A stretch of 64,000 bases of DNA, from positions 8,184,001-8,248,000 of the forward strand of contig JALIRH010000013.1 in the NCBI GenBank assembly GCA_023055505.1. Reading direction: 5' to 3'. The position numbers were made by a program, and so were the translations under genes. Source of the stretch: Callipepla californica brunnescens (lineage: Eukaryota > Chordata > Aves > Galliformes > Odontophoridae). Under the pieces are notes generated by a model, which made no database searches, was not told the DNA's origin, and saw only the letters and a program-made list of their open reading frames with translations. Position 1 is the first letter of the stretch; every line of letters begins with the position of its first letter. Positions 1 to 11,187 of this stretch are shown piece by piece.

Positions 1-190
1 GACAAGATAAACTGCCTGGCACAATGCTGCTTGCTCCACATCTCACAGAAGACCTTAAAAACATTTGTTTTAGAGCTAAGACCATACCAGGAATGAGTTA
101 ATGCAGGTCTGATGACAGCAATACAATCTTACCATTTTCCACTGGTTAAGCCTGATTTAAGAGCTAAACATTATTATGCTCCATACTTAC

Positions 191-283
191 AATTGATACA
201 ATGATGATGATGATGGTAAGCTTGAGGTTCTTCATGCACATGGCTCTAGCAAGGTTCCTGCTGGTAGTTTTGAAAGTGACTGA
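191..283 (-). CDS. VAMP7: VAMP7 exon, residues 168-198 (end of SNARE motif, start of membrane anchor)
   Basis: This 93-nt phase-0 exon runs from SVTFKTTSRNLARAMCMKNL to IIIIIVSI and ends at gtaagt (190-185). The five-Ile run is written almost entirely with ATC codons, seen as an ATG trinucleotide run on the plus strand at 201-215. The remaining anchor residues are in an exon outside the window. Confidence 0.94.
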
Positions 284-3200
284 CTACAATAGAAAGTAAA
301 ACAGCTGTTGTATTCTGTAATCTGATGCAAAGAAAGCTGCAACCCAAGAAGCTAAATGAAAAGGCACATACCCATATGTATGGGAACTGTTGAATCACGG
401 CCTGAACCACTGAGGTGAGCACTGAGTCAGCCACAGGAGCACAGGTGAAGGCAATGCACCTGTGTGACCAGAAGGGGTGGAGTGTGGCTCCACCTCTCCC
501 AGACCCCATTTAAGGGCTGACCAGCACTGGGGAAGGGTCTCTTGTTGGAGATCTCTCTTGTGTGGAGCTCCAGGTGAGCCTTAACCTTCAGTGACAGGTG
601 AGTCCTTCCTATTTTATTGGGTGTTTTTATACCATCTGGATAATCCATCCAAAAATATACTGTCTATCTTCAATACATTGTGTGGGTGCTATTCTTTGAG
701 GGTATTCACTCCACACCATACCACTCTACCTCCCTGATACACCAAACCATTGCAGTTTGGTCTGCTGACTGCCCACCTCTGGTTGTGGTCTCCTTTGACT
801 TGTGAGCTTTGGGTAACTGAAGTTCTCCAAAAATATTTAAGTAATTATTGATCTTTATGCCTACACTTGATATCAGTTCTACTCTAACCTTTAATACTAG
901 AACATCTGGAAACAGTCTTCTGTATTTTGACTTGTTGCATTCTATGGAAAGCTTGTGTTTATCCCGTTCCATGTCTTCTCTCTGTATCATACAAATCCAT
1001 CCATTCAAAAGTGGCTTTGGCCAGCAGAAGGCTTCAAGCACCCACCAGGTCACATTAGCACAACTCTTTCCACCCCCCAGCACTTTCCCTGAGCGGCTCG
1101 TGCAAAGAGAATGCCTGAACAGGGAACAGCTGCAACATCCAGACTGAGCCAACTCAGCAGCACACCCTGCTGGTTATTTTCAGGTTTTTTTCCCCACAGA
1201 ACACCTCAAGGTTTTTCGAGTGAGGCTCCGTTAAGCAGAACTGCATCCCTATTGATGTAATGTTCACTCAGCACAGGTTTCCATGCTAAGTAACCATCTG
1301 ACCTTTGGAAACCCTTCTCTCACTCAACTGTGCAGTTTCTAGGTATGGAAACAGGTTAAGTGGATACTGACAACTGTCTTGGTGCAGACAATGCAGCAAC
1401 ACGCCTCATCTCAGACCAGTTCTCTAGAGAACAGGACTGCTTTGAGTACTGGTTTCTTCAGATCTCCCTGCCAAAAGGAAGACCTCGCTGCTGGGGAGGG
1501 TCTGATGCACTTGGTTTAGTGGGAGCAATAAACTGCTTCACAGCTCTTGGAAACTTCAACCCTGGGTTTCCAAGGACTCTCTCACCACTGAGCTGTAAGA
1601 CATTCAAACTAGCACCGCATTCCATTCATTCATTCTCTGTTGTGGCTTCCAACAACAAACGTTCTCAGTGAGCACATGTGACTTCAGACTGAAGAAGGAA
1701 TTCCAGTCCTTTTGTTTAAGGCATTACCTGAGCTTAGATTGCTTACTGCCACCCCTTTGGGAAGCAGTAGGGTTCAAACACTCAGAGCAGGAGGACAGTA
1801 TTCCCAGCTGGGTACCTGCAAGCATCCCTAGCTCATCTCTCTAAAGCGTGACAATGTTTTTGCCATCTCTGAAATGTCTAAATATCCACAAGTCCCATTC
1901 AGGATGCACTGATACTCTATAGGGTTGAGGACTGCACCTGAGGGTCAGAGGCCAAATGAATTAGGCCCCAAGCCAGGACCCTGAAGAGGGAGATACTGAA
2001 TCAGGTCTCAGGATTTCCAGGGAAAAGCCAGGCTACTTGTAGGCTGCTTGACCAGATAACACATGCTTTATAATTACATTCAAATTCACTTTTCAGTCAT
2101 TTCTCACTCCTTCATGCTGTTAAGGAGCTGCCAGGTTGGTATGCAGCTGTTAAATAGCCATGAGGAGGGGGGAATAAGACAGGATTTGCTTCTAACACAA
2201 GGAAGTGTTACCTTAACATGCTTCAGTGTCTGACTAAAAGTGGCTTTAGATGCTGCTGTTTGCCTCCACTGCTCTTTGATGAGCACAGCAGCTGCAGGGC
2301 CACTCACCCCATTTTTAAGTTCTTCCCCAGACTTACTGAATCCACCAGATTCTCTGTTTTATCGATCAGCAGCTCCAGCTTCTCTCCTCTCTGTGCCACG
2401 AGGTCTGGAGAAAGAGAAAAATCCCAATCTGTAAGTTGAATCCAGTGTGAAAAGCTGCTTCTAACCCAAAGCTCAGCTGGAAGCCAGGAGGAGCTCCTGG
2501 CAGTGATATCTGAGATAACAAGTAGCCCTCAACCTTTCTGAGATTACCAAGCAGTTGCACTTCAGGAGCAATCTCACATTTTGGGACTAAATCCAATCAA
2601 TTTCTGCCAGTTTCAGATCTAGGTCTCTATTTTAAGTGGTCAGAGTTGTCCCAAGCCTAAGTCCAACTGGACAAAATGCTGGAAAGCATTTTCCTCATAG
2701 CAGCTGCAGGAAGGGCAGCAGTGACAGGGACAAAGCCCAGAGCACACTGCACCTCAGCGCAAGCTGTGCAAGTTCGCACCACGTCCAACACACGGAATGG
2801 ACTGCAAACTCAGAGCTCCCCCAGCCCCTTTAACCACTGCTGGTTCTGTCAGCAGAGCACTGCCCACCACCAGCTCCACTCTCCGTAACTCTCCCTGCAG
2901 GATTGCCATTCTGGCCTGGTGGAATCTGCATGCACGGCACAAGAACAAGCCAGATACCTATGTTTCGAACCATGATTCCTTTAAGTTCATCAACTTGGGC
3001 TTGTGTCTCTGCTACCTGGTCAGTGCCCTTGCTCTCCGAGTGGTATTTCTGTAACAAATGAACAGACAGTGAAAACAAGGATCCTCAACGTGGCACTTCA
3101 CACACACAGAAAATCTCCTGGTCCCTACTGAGCAGGGCAGAGGGCATGCTTTTGAGATTTCAATTTACCCGAGGCATCTGCAAGTGTGTGGAAGACCCAA

Positions 3201-6200
3201 ATCCAACTTGCCAGCCCCTTACAGATCACACATGCCCATCTACTCCTGCACCGCAGCATCTGCACAGCAGATGAGTGCCTGCAACTTCCAGAAAGCCCAG
3301 GAGTAACAGCTCCTTTAGGACATTTAATCACATTTGAGAGTTAACACACTGTTCCCACTCCCAGATATCTTCCTGTTGCCTTTGTAATAGGTCAGAACTT
3401 TTCATGATCTTCTCTACAAAACATTAAGAGCCCTGCGATTACACAAGCAAGACAGAATTCATCAGTTTCTGTAGGTGAGCATCAAGCAGGAGCTCCAGCA
3501 AAGACAAAGAGGGACTGTGACTGGAAGAGCCACGTGAGGTGTTTAAGGCATTATGTCTTGCTTACAGGAATTTGGGGATCACAAGTGAACCTGTGGTGAC
3601 TATCTGACTCTGGCTGGTAGGTGGGAGAAGCACTAACCAACATCCCCAGGTTAAAAGGAGTCTCACAATGGTTGCAGAATCAAAGGAGGAGAATTGAGGT
3701 GAAGTCAGTATCATATAACTAAGATCTAGTGTCCTGGGACTACACTGTTTCCTGTATTCCCACTACAAGAAGCATTAGATGGTTAGGGCTGTAATCTTCA
3801 GAAGCTGGGGGAGAAGCTTTCTGCCATCATTTAACTTCTATTAAGAGTTTGATGCCTGAATTTCATCACTATGCAAAAGCTAAGGTAAAGCAGCTCTACT
3901 GTATGCTTAACAGAAATGGAAATGCTGGGATTTTTAGAGGAATGACACCACCACGGTGCTGCACGCCGCCTGGCTCTCCTGATAAGGCAGAGCATTAAGC
4001 TGATCCCAGCCAAAAATTGCTGACATTTTGATGAGTCATCACTTTCTGTAGTCACAGTCTCCACACATCAAGGGCTGGTAGAAGAAAAAGTTAACTTCCT
4101 ATCTGTGATAGGACTGAATCTAATCTATTATGCACAATCCATTGGGCTCCTCTGAAGAGGCATTGGCTTTATTATTCACTGCTTTCTGCCTACTAAGTTG
4201 ATGAACAGTTTTTTTGCAGTGAAGCATGTGCAGCTTCACAAGCTACGAATCATCTCTGTTCATCATCGAGGAGAGCAGCACAATTGATTCCTTTCACAAC
4301 ATCTAGTACCACCTTCACGAAGCAACAGCACAGGTGTGCATCCTCCCTCCACCTTCCCCCAGCTACACCCTGCACTCCAGAACACACCTGTCACTGCTGG
4401 TGACTGTTAGAAGCTTGCTTAGTTTCTGCCCTTACACCAGTTGTGCTGACAGGTGGCCAAAGGACCTCCCCTCCTGCATCCAGAATAGCACCGAACCTGG
4501 TGTTTGCAGATCAGCAGGAAAAAGGAAAGCTTCGAGGGCAGTGGCTGCACTGCTTACATGCTCACCACCACAGCAATGCAGACTGAGAGCCTCCTACATC
4601 TTGTGTACAGTGCCAGCTGCAGCTGTCCCAGATACAGCCAGCAAACGAGCTCTGAAAACCAAGGTTCCAAGGACAGATTCCTTTAACTTACGGCAGGTCT
4701 TGAAAAATAGCACTGCTCAAGGTATGAAATTGTTGTCCATTAAGAACTCTAAAGAATGTGATGAATTTTAAACAGAAGATTCAAAACACTCTATCCTCTC
4801 TTTCTAAGTTGATGTCTTGGGAATGGAAGCCCTTGCTGCATCTGTGCAAGTGATTCTATACAAAGAACCTGCCTGTAACCCAAGCCCAGTGTTGCTGCCT
4901 CCTGAAAATGAAACAGGAATACAAACAAACCCTACCACACTGCAGCAGCATGCCACAAATTACCATGAAGTGAAACAAGGGGAAGCATAGAATTACTAGA
5001 TACTCAAATTTTGAAGTTTATTTCAAATGAAAGAGCAGCATGCATTTGTCTTGCCCACAACAACAATGAGGTTATCGTGGAATAGAGAGTGTAGCAGAAA
5101 TGCTGTCACAGCCTGAAGCAGCGATGGAGCACCTGGAGGGAAGGCAGGGCCAGCCCAGGGGAGCTCAGGTGCATGCAATGCATCTGAGTGATCAGAAGGG
5201 GTGGAGCCAGGATCCACCCCTTCCCAGACCTCATTTAAGGGTTGGCAGTGGAGGCAAGGGCACCTCTTGCTGGAGATTCCTGTGTGCCTGAGATCTTCTG
5301 AAGGTAAGCAAGACCTTTCCTTCATTTCTATGTCTGTGATTGCTGTATTTGGGCTTGTTCTCATTTGCTGTAGTCAAAGACTTTGCCACCCTGCTATTAC
5401 TGTGGTACTTTCCAACCTATTATAGCACTATAGAGAGACAACTGGAGCTGGCCTTGAGATTTCAAATGCTGCCTTTAAGCTCTAATCTCAAGTACAGCTA
5501 TGCAGCGCAAATGATGAATACATCACTATTAACCCCAGCCCCTTTTTATCACAGAAGCAGTAAAGCAACTCAGCTGTAGAGAATGCACTGGCAAAGCAGC
5601 AAATTCCTCTGCCTTTATATACAGGCTCAGCATGGTACTTCAAGTTCAAATGGAAAGCCCCTGTGGGGGGGGAACTTAACTTGCCAAAGCAATGCCATTT
5701 AGCAACAGAACTCACCAGCTGTGCAGCTAAGACACTCGAGAACTCGCTGTTCATTGCATAGGGGAGGGCTGTCTGTGCTCTTGAGCCATACGTGGTCTGA
5801 AACCTTTTCTTGATTTCATTCAGGAAGTTGAAGGCTCTGGAACGTTCAAAGTCCTGGGAAGGAGCGAGCAGACCACATCCAGAGGCAGTCAGATCATTCA
5901 GTGTTATGCAGCACATAGCCAGTCCAAAAGCCACAAATACCAGTTCTTAGTCAGGCATGCTGTGCATAACTCTACAGGATTGGACTGGTTAGCCTGGGTT
6001 TTTAGCAGCAGCCAAGCTCCAGTCACCTCCCTGGACATCAGCTGGAAGCAGATAGCACTGAAATACATGTAGATCTAATTCTGTACCTAGCATCTTCTCC
6101 AGTGATGGAGATGACTTCCTTTTCAATAAGAATTTAACCTCAAAGATACTCATTCACATGCATTTGAGTTTCAGGCTTAGGCTTCAGAGCTGTGTTCCAG

Positions 6201-8645
6201 CTACCATCAGTGATAAGCTCCAATGGAATAACAAGCACCTGCAATTAGCACCCATCATTGATTTCTCATTGACATACATAACTGCTAAAGCTCATAAAAA
6301 GCCTGTGTGTGCAATAGCTGCAACCAGAGTACTTACGTCATCCGTGATGCAGAGGTATATAATCCTGTCTTGGCAGATGTAATGAAACAGATAACTGCAA
6401 AGAGGGGGGGAAAAAAAAGTCATTTGAAGCTGCCACAGGACTGATCTGCCAGAAAATGCTAGTGTCTGTGGTGAATTTAGGGGCTGGAGAAAGTTAGAAG
6501 AGCAAAATGGAACTACAGTTGATTGAAGCAACAAGAAAGTCAATACATCAGTGAACCTCTTGCTTCCTTAGCCATGTTTGTATGACCATTAAGTCGCACT
6601 GCTTTGGGTATTTATTGCAAAGACTACAAAACAAAAGCAGCCACGTAAGAAAATGAATGTAGTAGAACAACAATCAGGCTAAACAGGCTTGAAGAGTGTG
6701 GCTACATTCACTTATTCACATAAAGATGTTTTGAGAGGTGCTGAGCAAACAGATGTTAGTTAAATGCAACTCTCATTAACTTGAAAGACAGTGCGAACCA
6801 GTTTGAAGCAGTATTTTCCTCTCAAAGTGAAACCAAGCTGTCATTTCGAGGCCTATCGGGGGAAAACATCCCATCAACTTAGTTCATGCAGCACTAAATC
6901 CAAACCAGAACCAATCAGAGCAGATGGCTCGCTGGCTTTAGCTCATAAAAACATCTCTCGTTATCTGCAGCCATTCTTCTTTTTCCTGAAGGGAGAAGTA
7001 AGGCTTGTTCCAGCACTGCCTTTGAGTCTCCCTGGTGTAGAAAAATGTTAATAGCAGAGAGAGAACTCCAAGAACAGGTGATGCTAGAAGGCTGCCTTTT
7101 CTTGGAGATCACCTGAAAAGTCCAGAAGTTCTTAAAAATAAGAAAACTGACAGATTCTGAGCAAAGAGGCTGTTCTTCAAATGCACAGGAAAAGCAATGC
7201 CAGCAGAAAACCTGCCAGAAGACTTCAGCAGAGGATATGCTGACATTAGGCTCAGTGCCCAGAGCTGCACAATGGCACCTACTGACTTTTAACAGCACAA
7301 TGCAAAGCAAAATAATCACACCACTGATTGCAGTGATCTTCTGCAATGTGTTTGCAGTGGAAATGCTGAACCTGAACCAGGGAAGGAGCACCTGGTGGGA
7401 AGGCAGGGCCAACTCAGAGAAGCTCAGGAGCATGCAATGCACTGAATGACCAGAAGGGCTGGAGCCAGGATCCGTCCCTTCCCAGAGCTCATTTAAGGGG
7501 TGGCAGTGGAGGTGAGGGTGTTTCTGGAGATCCCTGCATACCTGAGGCCTTCCAAAGGTAAGCAAATTTTCTTTTGTTTCTGTGTCCATGGCTGCTGCAT
7601 TTGGCCTCGTTCTCATTTACAGCCACAGACTTTGCCACCCCGTTATTATTGCTGTACTTTCCATTACATTGTAGTATTAGAAAATCTTCAGAAGTGAGCA
7701 AAATATTACCCACAGCATGCTTTGTAAGTGCAGTGATTCATTACCTCTTGACGTTCCCACTGAAGAACAGTGAATCTCTATCACAACTCAAGTTTTCAAC
7801 TGTAAAAACACACTGTGGAACTCCTACAGCTCAATTTTGTAAATGGTTGAACAGCACTCAAGGCAAAGGTAAAACAAAAGGAAATGACTTTGCCCTTAAA
7901 ATTACAGTAGAAAATGTTTCAGCATGCAAAGAACTTTTAAACTAAAGAAGAGACAGCTTCCTCTGAAAGCTCTTTCCCAAGGTCTCTTGGTGCTCCCAAG
8001 GCAGGGAAGGATGCAAAAAGACCAACTATATTCTCATCTTTTGAATTCTCAGGCAGCCAAAACAGCTGCAGCACAACATCATGGACGATACTGAGAACTC
8101 AGCCACAATGCTACCTCAAAAGTGAGCTGGAGTAACACTGCTCAGTGTTCTCTGCAATTCCATTGCTAGTTTGCAGCATGTGAACCTCTGTATTCCACAT
8201 ATGCAAAAAAGAAGCAGCACAGTGCCAGATGTTGCATTCAATTGCTCTTTTCTGTCAACCAAGGCCCAAGGACTGGTCAGAGATCTGCATGAACCTGGGA
8301 TAGAAACTTCTCTCCCAACAACTGCATTTGTGGTACCTCAGGATGACTCTAAAAGATACTGCCTGTAAAACTTACCTTCAAGCGATCAGGATGCACAGCT
8401 GATCTGATAACAACTGAGTTTTGCTACCTCCATTTACTCCTATCCTCACACACACTAGCTAGTCTCTGTTCTGACCCCCAGCAGAGAAACATTACTCACT
8501 TCCCATGTGAATAGGTCAGTTTGTTGTTTTCAGAAGGTATCTTTGCCAGGATCTGCTCTGTCACCTCCAGGAAGTTTCCTCCACACCAGGCATGCTTGGC
8601 AAGGATGGTTGTGCCCCTCGCCACAACAGCAAAAAGAATAGCCAT
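191..8645 (-). CDS. VAMP7: VAMP7 (longin-domain R-SNARE), partial at the left edge
   Basis: Six coding exons join in frame: 8645-8500, 6394-6337, 5853-5716, 3048-2958, 2404-2337 and 283-191, giving 198 of about 220 residues. All visible junctions are GT-AG. The product is a vesicle R-SNARE acting in late endosome/lysosome and exocytic fusion. Residues 1 to about 120 form the longin domain (MAILFAVVARGTTILAKHAW), and about 125-180 form the SNARE motif with the zero-layer Arg150 in LVAQRGE. The isoleucine-rich start of the C-terminal anchor begins near residue 190. The last coding exon, about 22 residues, is not in bases 1-190 and must lie further left. The start follows a 13-nt leader after a 3' splice site. 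The gene is divergent from POLR1D. Identity rests on near-complete agreement with vertebrate VAMP7 and exact splice phases. Confidence 0.96.
388..660 (+). mobile_element. Diverged LTR-like repeat, copy 1
   Basis: This stretch shares the core of the repeat found at 5090, 7353 and 10852: the gaccagaaggggtggag block, a cccagacc box and catttaagggctg in the same order. The rest is diverged and the boundaries are uncertain. It lies in the VAMP7 intron before the membrane-anchor exon, antisense to VAMP7. Confidence 0.5.
2337..2404 (-). CDS. VAMP7: VAMP7 exon, residues 145-167 (SNARE zero layer)
   Basis: This 68-nt exon encodes LVAQRGEKLELLIDKTENLV. It includes Arg150, the ionic-layer arginine that defines R-SNAREs. 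The acceptor is tttctccag, the donor gtaagt, and it ends in phase 0. Confidence 0.95.
2958..3048 (-). CDS. VAMP7: VAMP7 exon, residues 115-144 (SNARE motif, first half)
   Basis: This 91-nt exon encodes KYHSESKGTDQVAETQAQVD through GIMVRNI plus one base of Asp145. It contains the N-terminal heptads of the R-SNARE helix. The acceptor is gttacag and the donor gtatct. Confidence 0.95.
5090..5432 (+). mobile_element. Solo LTR-like element, copy 2, with target-site duplication
   Basis: This 343-bp repeat starts with TG and ends in TATAGCACTATA, where copy 4 ends in TAGCATTACA. It is flanked by GAGAG on both sides (5085-5089 and 5433-5437), a perfect 5-bp duplication. Inside are a TTTAAG box at 5234-5239 and a splice-donor-like aaggtaagca at 5301. 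No internal viral genes adjoin it, so it is best read as a solo LTR of an old endogenous retrovirus. It is antisense within a VAMP7 intron. Confidence 0.75.
5716..5853 (-). CDS. VAMP7: VAMP7 exon, residues 69-114 (longin domain)
   Basis: This 138-nt phase-0 exon runs from DFERSRAFNFLNEIKKRF to SSVLAAQL. The acceptor is ttcccag and the donor is gtgagt. It covers the C-terminal longin helices and the link to the SNARE motif. Confidence 0.95.
6337..6394 (-). CDS. VAMP7: VAMP7 exon, residues 49-68 (longin domain)
   Basis: This 58-nt exon completes Asn49 and encodes YLFHYICQDRIIYLCITDD. It is flanked by ctttgcag and gtaagt and ends in phase 0, matching the next exon. Confidence 0.95.
7353..7681 (+). 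mobile_element. LTR-like element, copy 3
   Basis: About 329 bp are similar to copies 2 and 4 along the whole length. It has TTTAAG at 7492-7497 and caaaggtaagca around 7553-7564. The ends are more eroded (start tgcagtgg, end gtagtattaga) and I see no target-site duplication. It lies in VAMP7 intron sequence, antisense to the gene. Confidence 0.7.
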
Positions 8646-8658
8646 GACTTCACACTAC
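8500..8658 (-). CDS. VAMP7: VAMP7 first coding exon (residues 1-48)
   Basis: The 3' splice site (cag before 8658) is followed by a 13-nt leader, then ATG at 8645-8643. The exon encodes the first longin beta-strands through YSHG and ends after two bases of the Asn49 codon, at a gtgagt donor (8499-8494). It is preceded on the minus strand by a roughly 5.9-kb intron reaching the CpG island. Confidence 0.95.
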
Positions 8659-10851
8659 CTGGAAATAAAAACATTGTAAGAATTAGGCTTGTATCACTTG
8701 GCAGAGGAAACATTGTAGTCTCAGTAATGTCTTCTCAGCCTTCATCATAATGGGAAGGCTGAGATAACGTAAATGTACTCAATAATTGGATAATACATGA
8801 TTATTAGAAAGCTTCTCTGTTTTCTCCCCCTTAAGTTCTGTTCAGTACATCAGTAAGATCACAGTAACCTCTCAAAGATGTGAGTTTTTTCTTGTTTTAA
8901 ACTGCTACTGCATACTGCTCTACAGTCAGTGACCCCGTAATGAATTTTACTTGTGTTGTTTCTACCTAAGATTATTTTTTGCTCTTCAGTTAACCCATCA
9001 GGCCCTTCCTGCTTCTCTACGAGGCTGCCAGCAGCCAGTAAGCTACACTTCAGTAAGGAAGCAACTGCCTTGCGGCCATGTAAAAAGCAGTTCCTCGCGA
9101 AGATCAAGCCCGCTGTCCCTATCAGATGACTTCAGTTCAAGAGCAAGTGCCTTAGACTTGATTGCTATCAAACTTGAGCAGGAAAGTTGCTGCTTGATTA
9201 GCCACACCACACACGTCTACTTTTTACAGTCTGGAGATGTTCACTGATGCACAGAGACTTCTACGTGAGCACATAATCTGCAGATCTCAAAGCAAGGGAG
9301 CAGCATTTGTAGAGTATCCAAATTATAAACAGTAACACACTCTACAAGACAACATCCTTGTACGCATACCAAACCATGCAGATCACAGGATGCAAGTGTT
9401 TGAGAGCCAGGCTTCTGCGAAGTCAGAGTCAAAAGACAATCATGGAAAGGGGCACACTTAATCAGCTCAAGTATCGTCACGTTAATCCAATGACAGACCT
9501 AAGATAGAATGTGAGAAACCACGTGTCTCACCACAGCTGTGACATCTGCTTGGCTGACTCAGTACACTTATAAGCCTCTTTTCTGCTTAGAGAAGACTTA
9601 GACATTCTACCCCACCAAGAAAAAGAAAAAAAAACACCTCATTTTCCCCTTTGCATCTGATTACTCTGATATTGCCTGACTTGTACTGTGCATAGAAACC
9701 TCTGTGTTCTGCCTGGAAAGATCACACACCAACTTCACTGTAAGCAAATGGCTCGGAGGCTTCTCTAGAAATTAGGTACAACAGATACGGCCTCAGGATC
9801 CAAAGATCTCAGGCAGAGAGACTATCACCAGTCAAACTTTCTACTCCTCTGGCACTGAGGGAAGTGACTGTGCTGAAAGATCTGTCTGCTTTCATCTGGA
9901 CAGAAGCACAAGAGATTACAGCAATGAGTGAAAAGATGGGCCAAGACACATTGGGCTCTTAACAAGACAATGAAGTTAAGATACAAGCACTGCTGCACCA
10001 GGGCTCACAGTTCTACTGCTTGACAGTCAGAGCTTGACAGACTCAGGCTTGGGCAGCAACAGGTGATCTCCTGCAGGTGTAAGAGCTCAAAACTGGAGAG
10101 GAAAAGAGTAAATCTGCCAACTGATTCAGACAAGACACTCCATGATTTTGCTGCAGTCTTTAACTTAATCACCCGGGAACACCAGTGAGTTCAGAGCCAG
10201 CACCACCTATGGGAACAGAAGGCAAAGGATTAGTTTGACAAGAGAGCACAGCAAATGAAGCAGGAAGCAGAGCAGTAAACTTCCTCAAATAACACTGCTC
10301 CAGAGCATGGCACCCAGCAAAGCGCATTCTAGAAAAACTGACAGTTCATAGTGTCAATGAAGGTGAAGGGAGAACACACAGCTGAGCCCGTGCTATGCAG
10401 AGGTTAAGTCTGTGCAGATGCTGCTCCTGGCTGGTACCACAAAAAGGCACCAACAACTGAAGCACCAGAGCACTGCAGGGGGACAGCAGCCCCTCTCAGG
10501 CAGATCTGCTTCTCTCACTTCCCCTTGAAATTTGCACCCTTGCACATACCACATCATTTCTACCTGGGACATAGGGAAAGCCCCTTGGGCTGCTTTGCAT
10601 GGCAGGCTTCTCACTTAACCCCATCTCACAGCAAGCCCTATTTTCAGAACAAAGACAACTTGTTACATTTACCTACTGTTCTTTCTGAGATCACTTCCTT
10701 CATCCTCACTGTGCTCTGCCCAAGAACTCACACACCACTTGTTTCCCCTCCCGACACCTTTACCAAGATCCCCGATGATGGCTTAGGGATTTAAACTAGA
10801 TTTATATCTGGCTGACGCACAAAGATTGTTAGGAAGGAGGGTGAGGGGTGC

Positions 10852-11187
10852 TGTAGTAGAAATGCCAAGTCACAGCCTGAAGCAGTGATGGAGCACCTGG
10901 TGGGAAGGCAGGGCCAACCCAGGGGAGCTCAGGTGCACAAAATGCACCTCAGTGACCAGAAGGGGGTGGAGCCAGGATCCATCCCTTCCCAGACCTCATT
11001 TAAGGGCTGGCAGTGGAGGTGAGAGCACCTCTCATTTGAGATCCCTGCCTGTGGCTTTTTGAAGGTAAGCAGCTCTTTTCCTTTATTTCTGTGTCTGTTG
11101 CTTTTGGTCTTGTTCTTGTTTGCTGTAGCCAAAGACTTTGCCATGCTGCTATTATTGCGGTGCTTTCCATCCTATTATAGCATTACA
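10852..11187 (+). mobile_element. LTR-like element, copy 4
   Basis: This 336-bp repeat starts TGTAGTAGAAATG and ends TAGCATTACA, so it keeps the canonical TG...CA termini. TTTAAG is at 10999-11004 and gaaggtaagc at 11061-11070. The flanking pentamers (ggtgc and ggtat) match at only three of five positions. It sits in the first VAMP7 intron in the same orientation as the other three copies. Confidence 0.75.

Noticed and set aside
1..190. Search for the last VAMP7 coding exon
   Set aside because: No segment encodes the expected anchor end and tail. The exon must be outside the window.
706..1152. 148-codon minus-strand open frame in the VAMP7 intron
   Set aside because: No family recognised. 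It lies next to LTR copy 1 and could be decayed element sequence, but nothing supports a gene.
6915..7616. 233-codon minus-strand open frame, the longest in the window
   Set aside because: It runs antisense through LTR copy 3 and its flank. Similar peptides appear from the antisense of copies 2 and 4 (near 5364 and 11144), so it is repeat sequence, not a gene.
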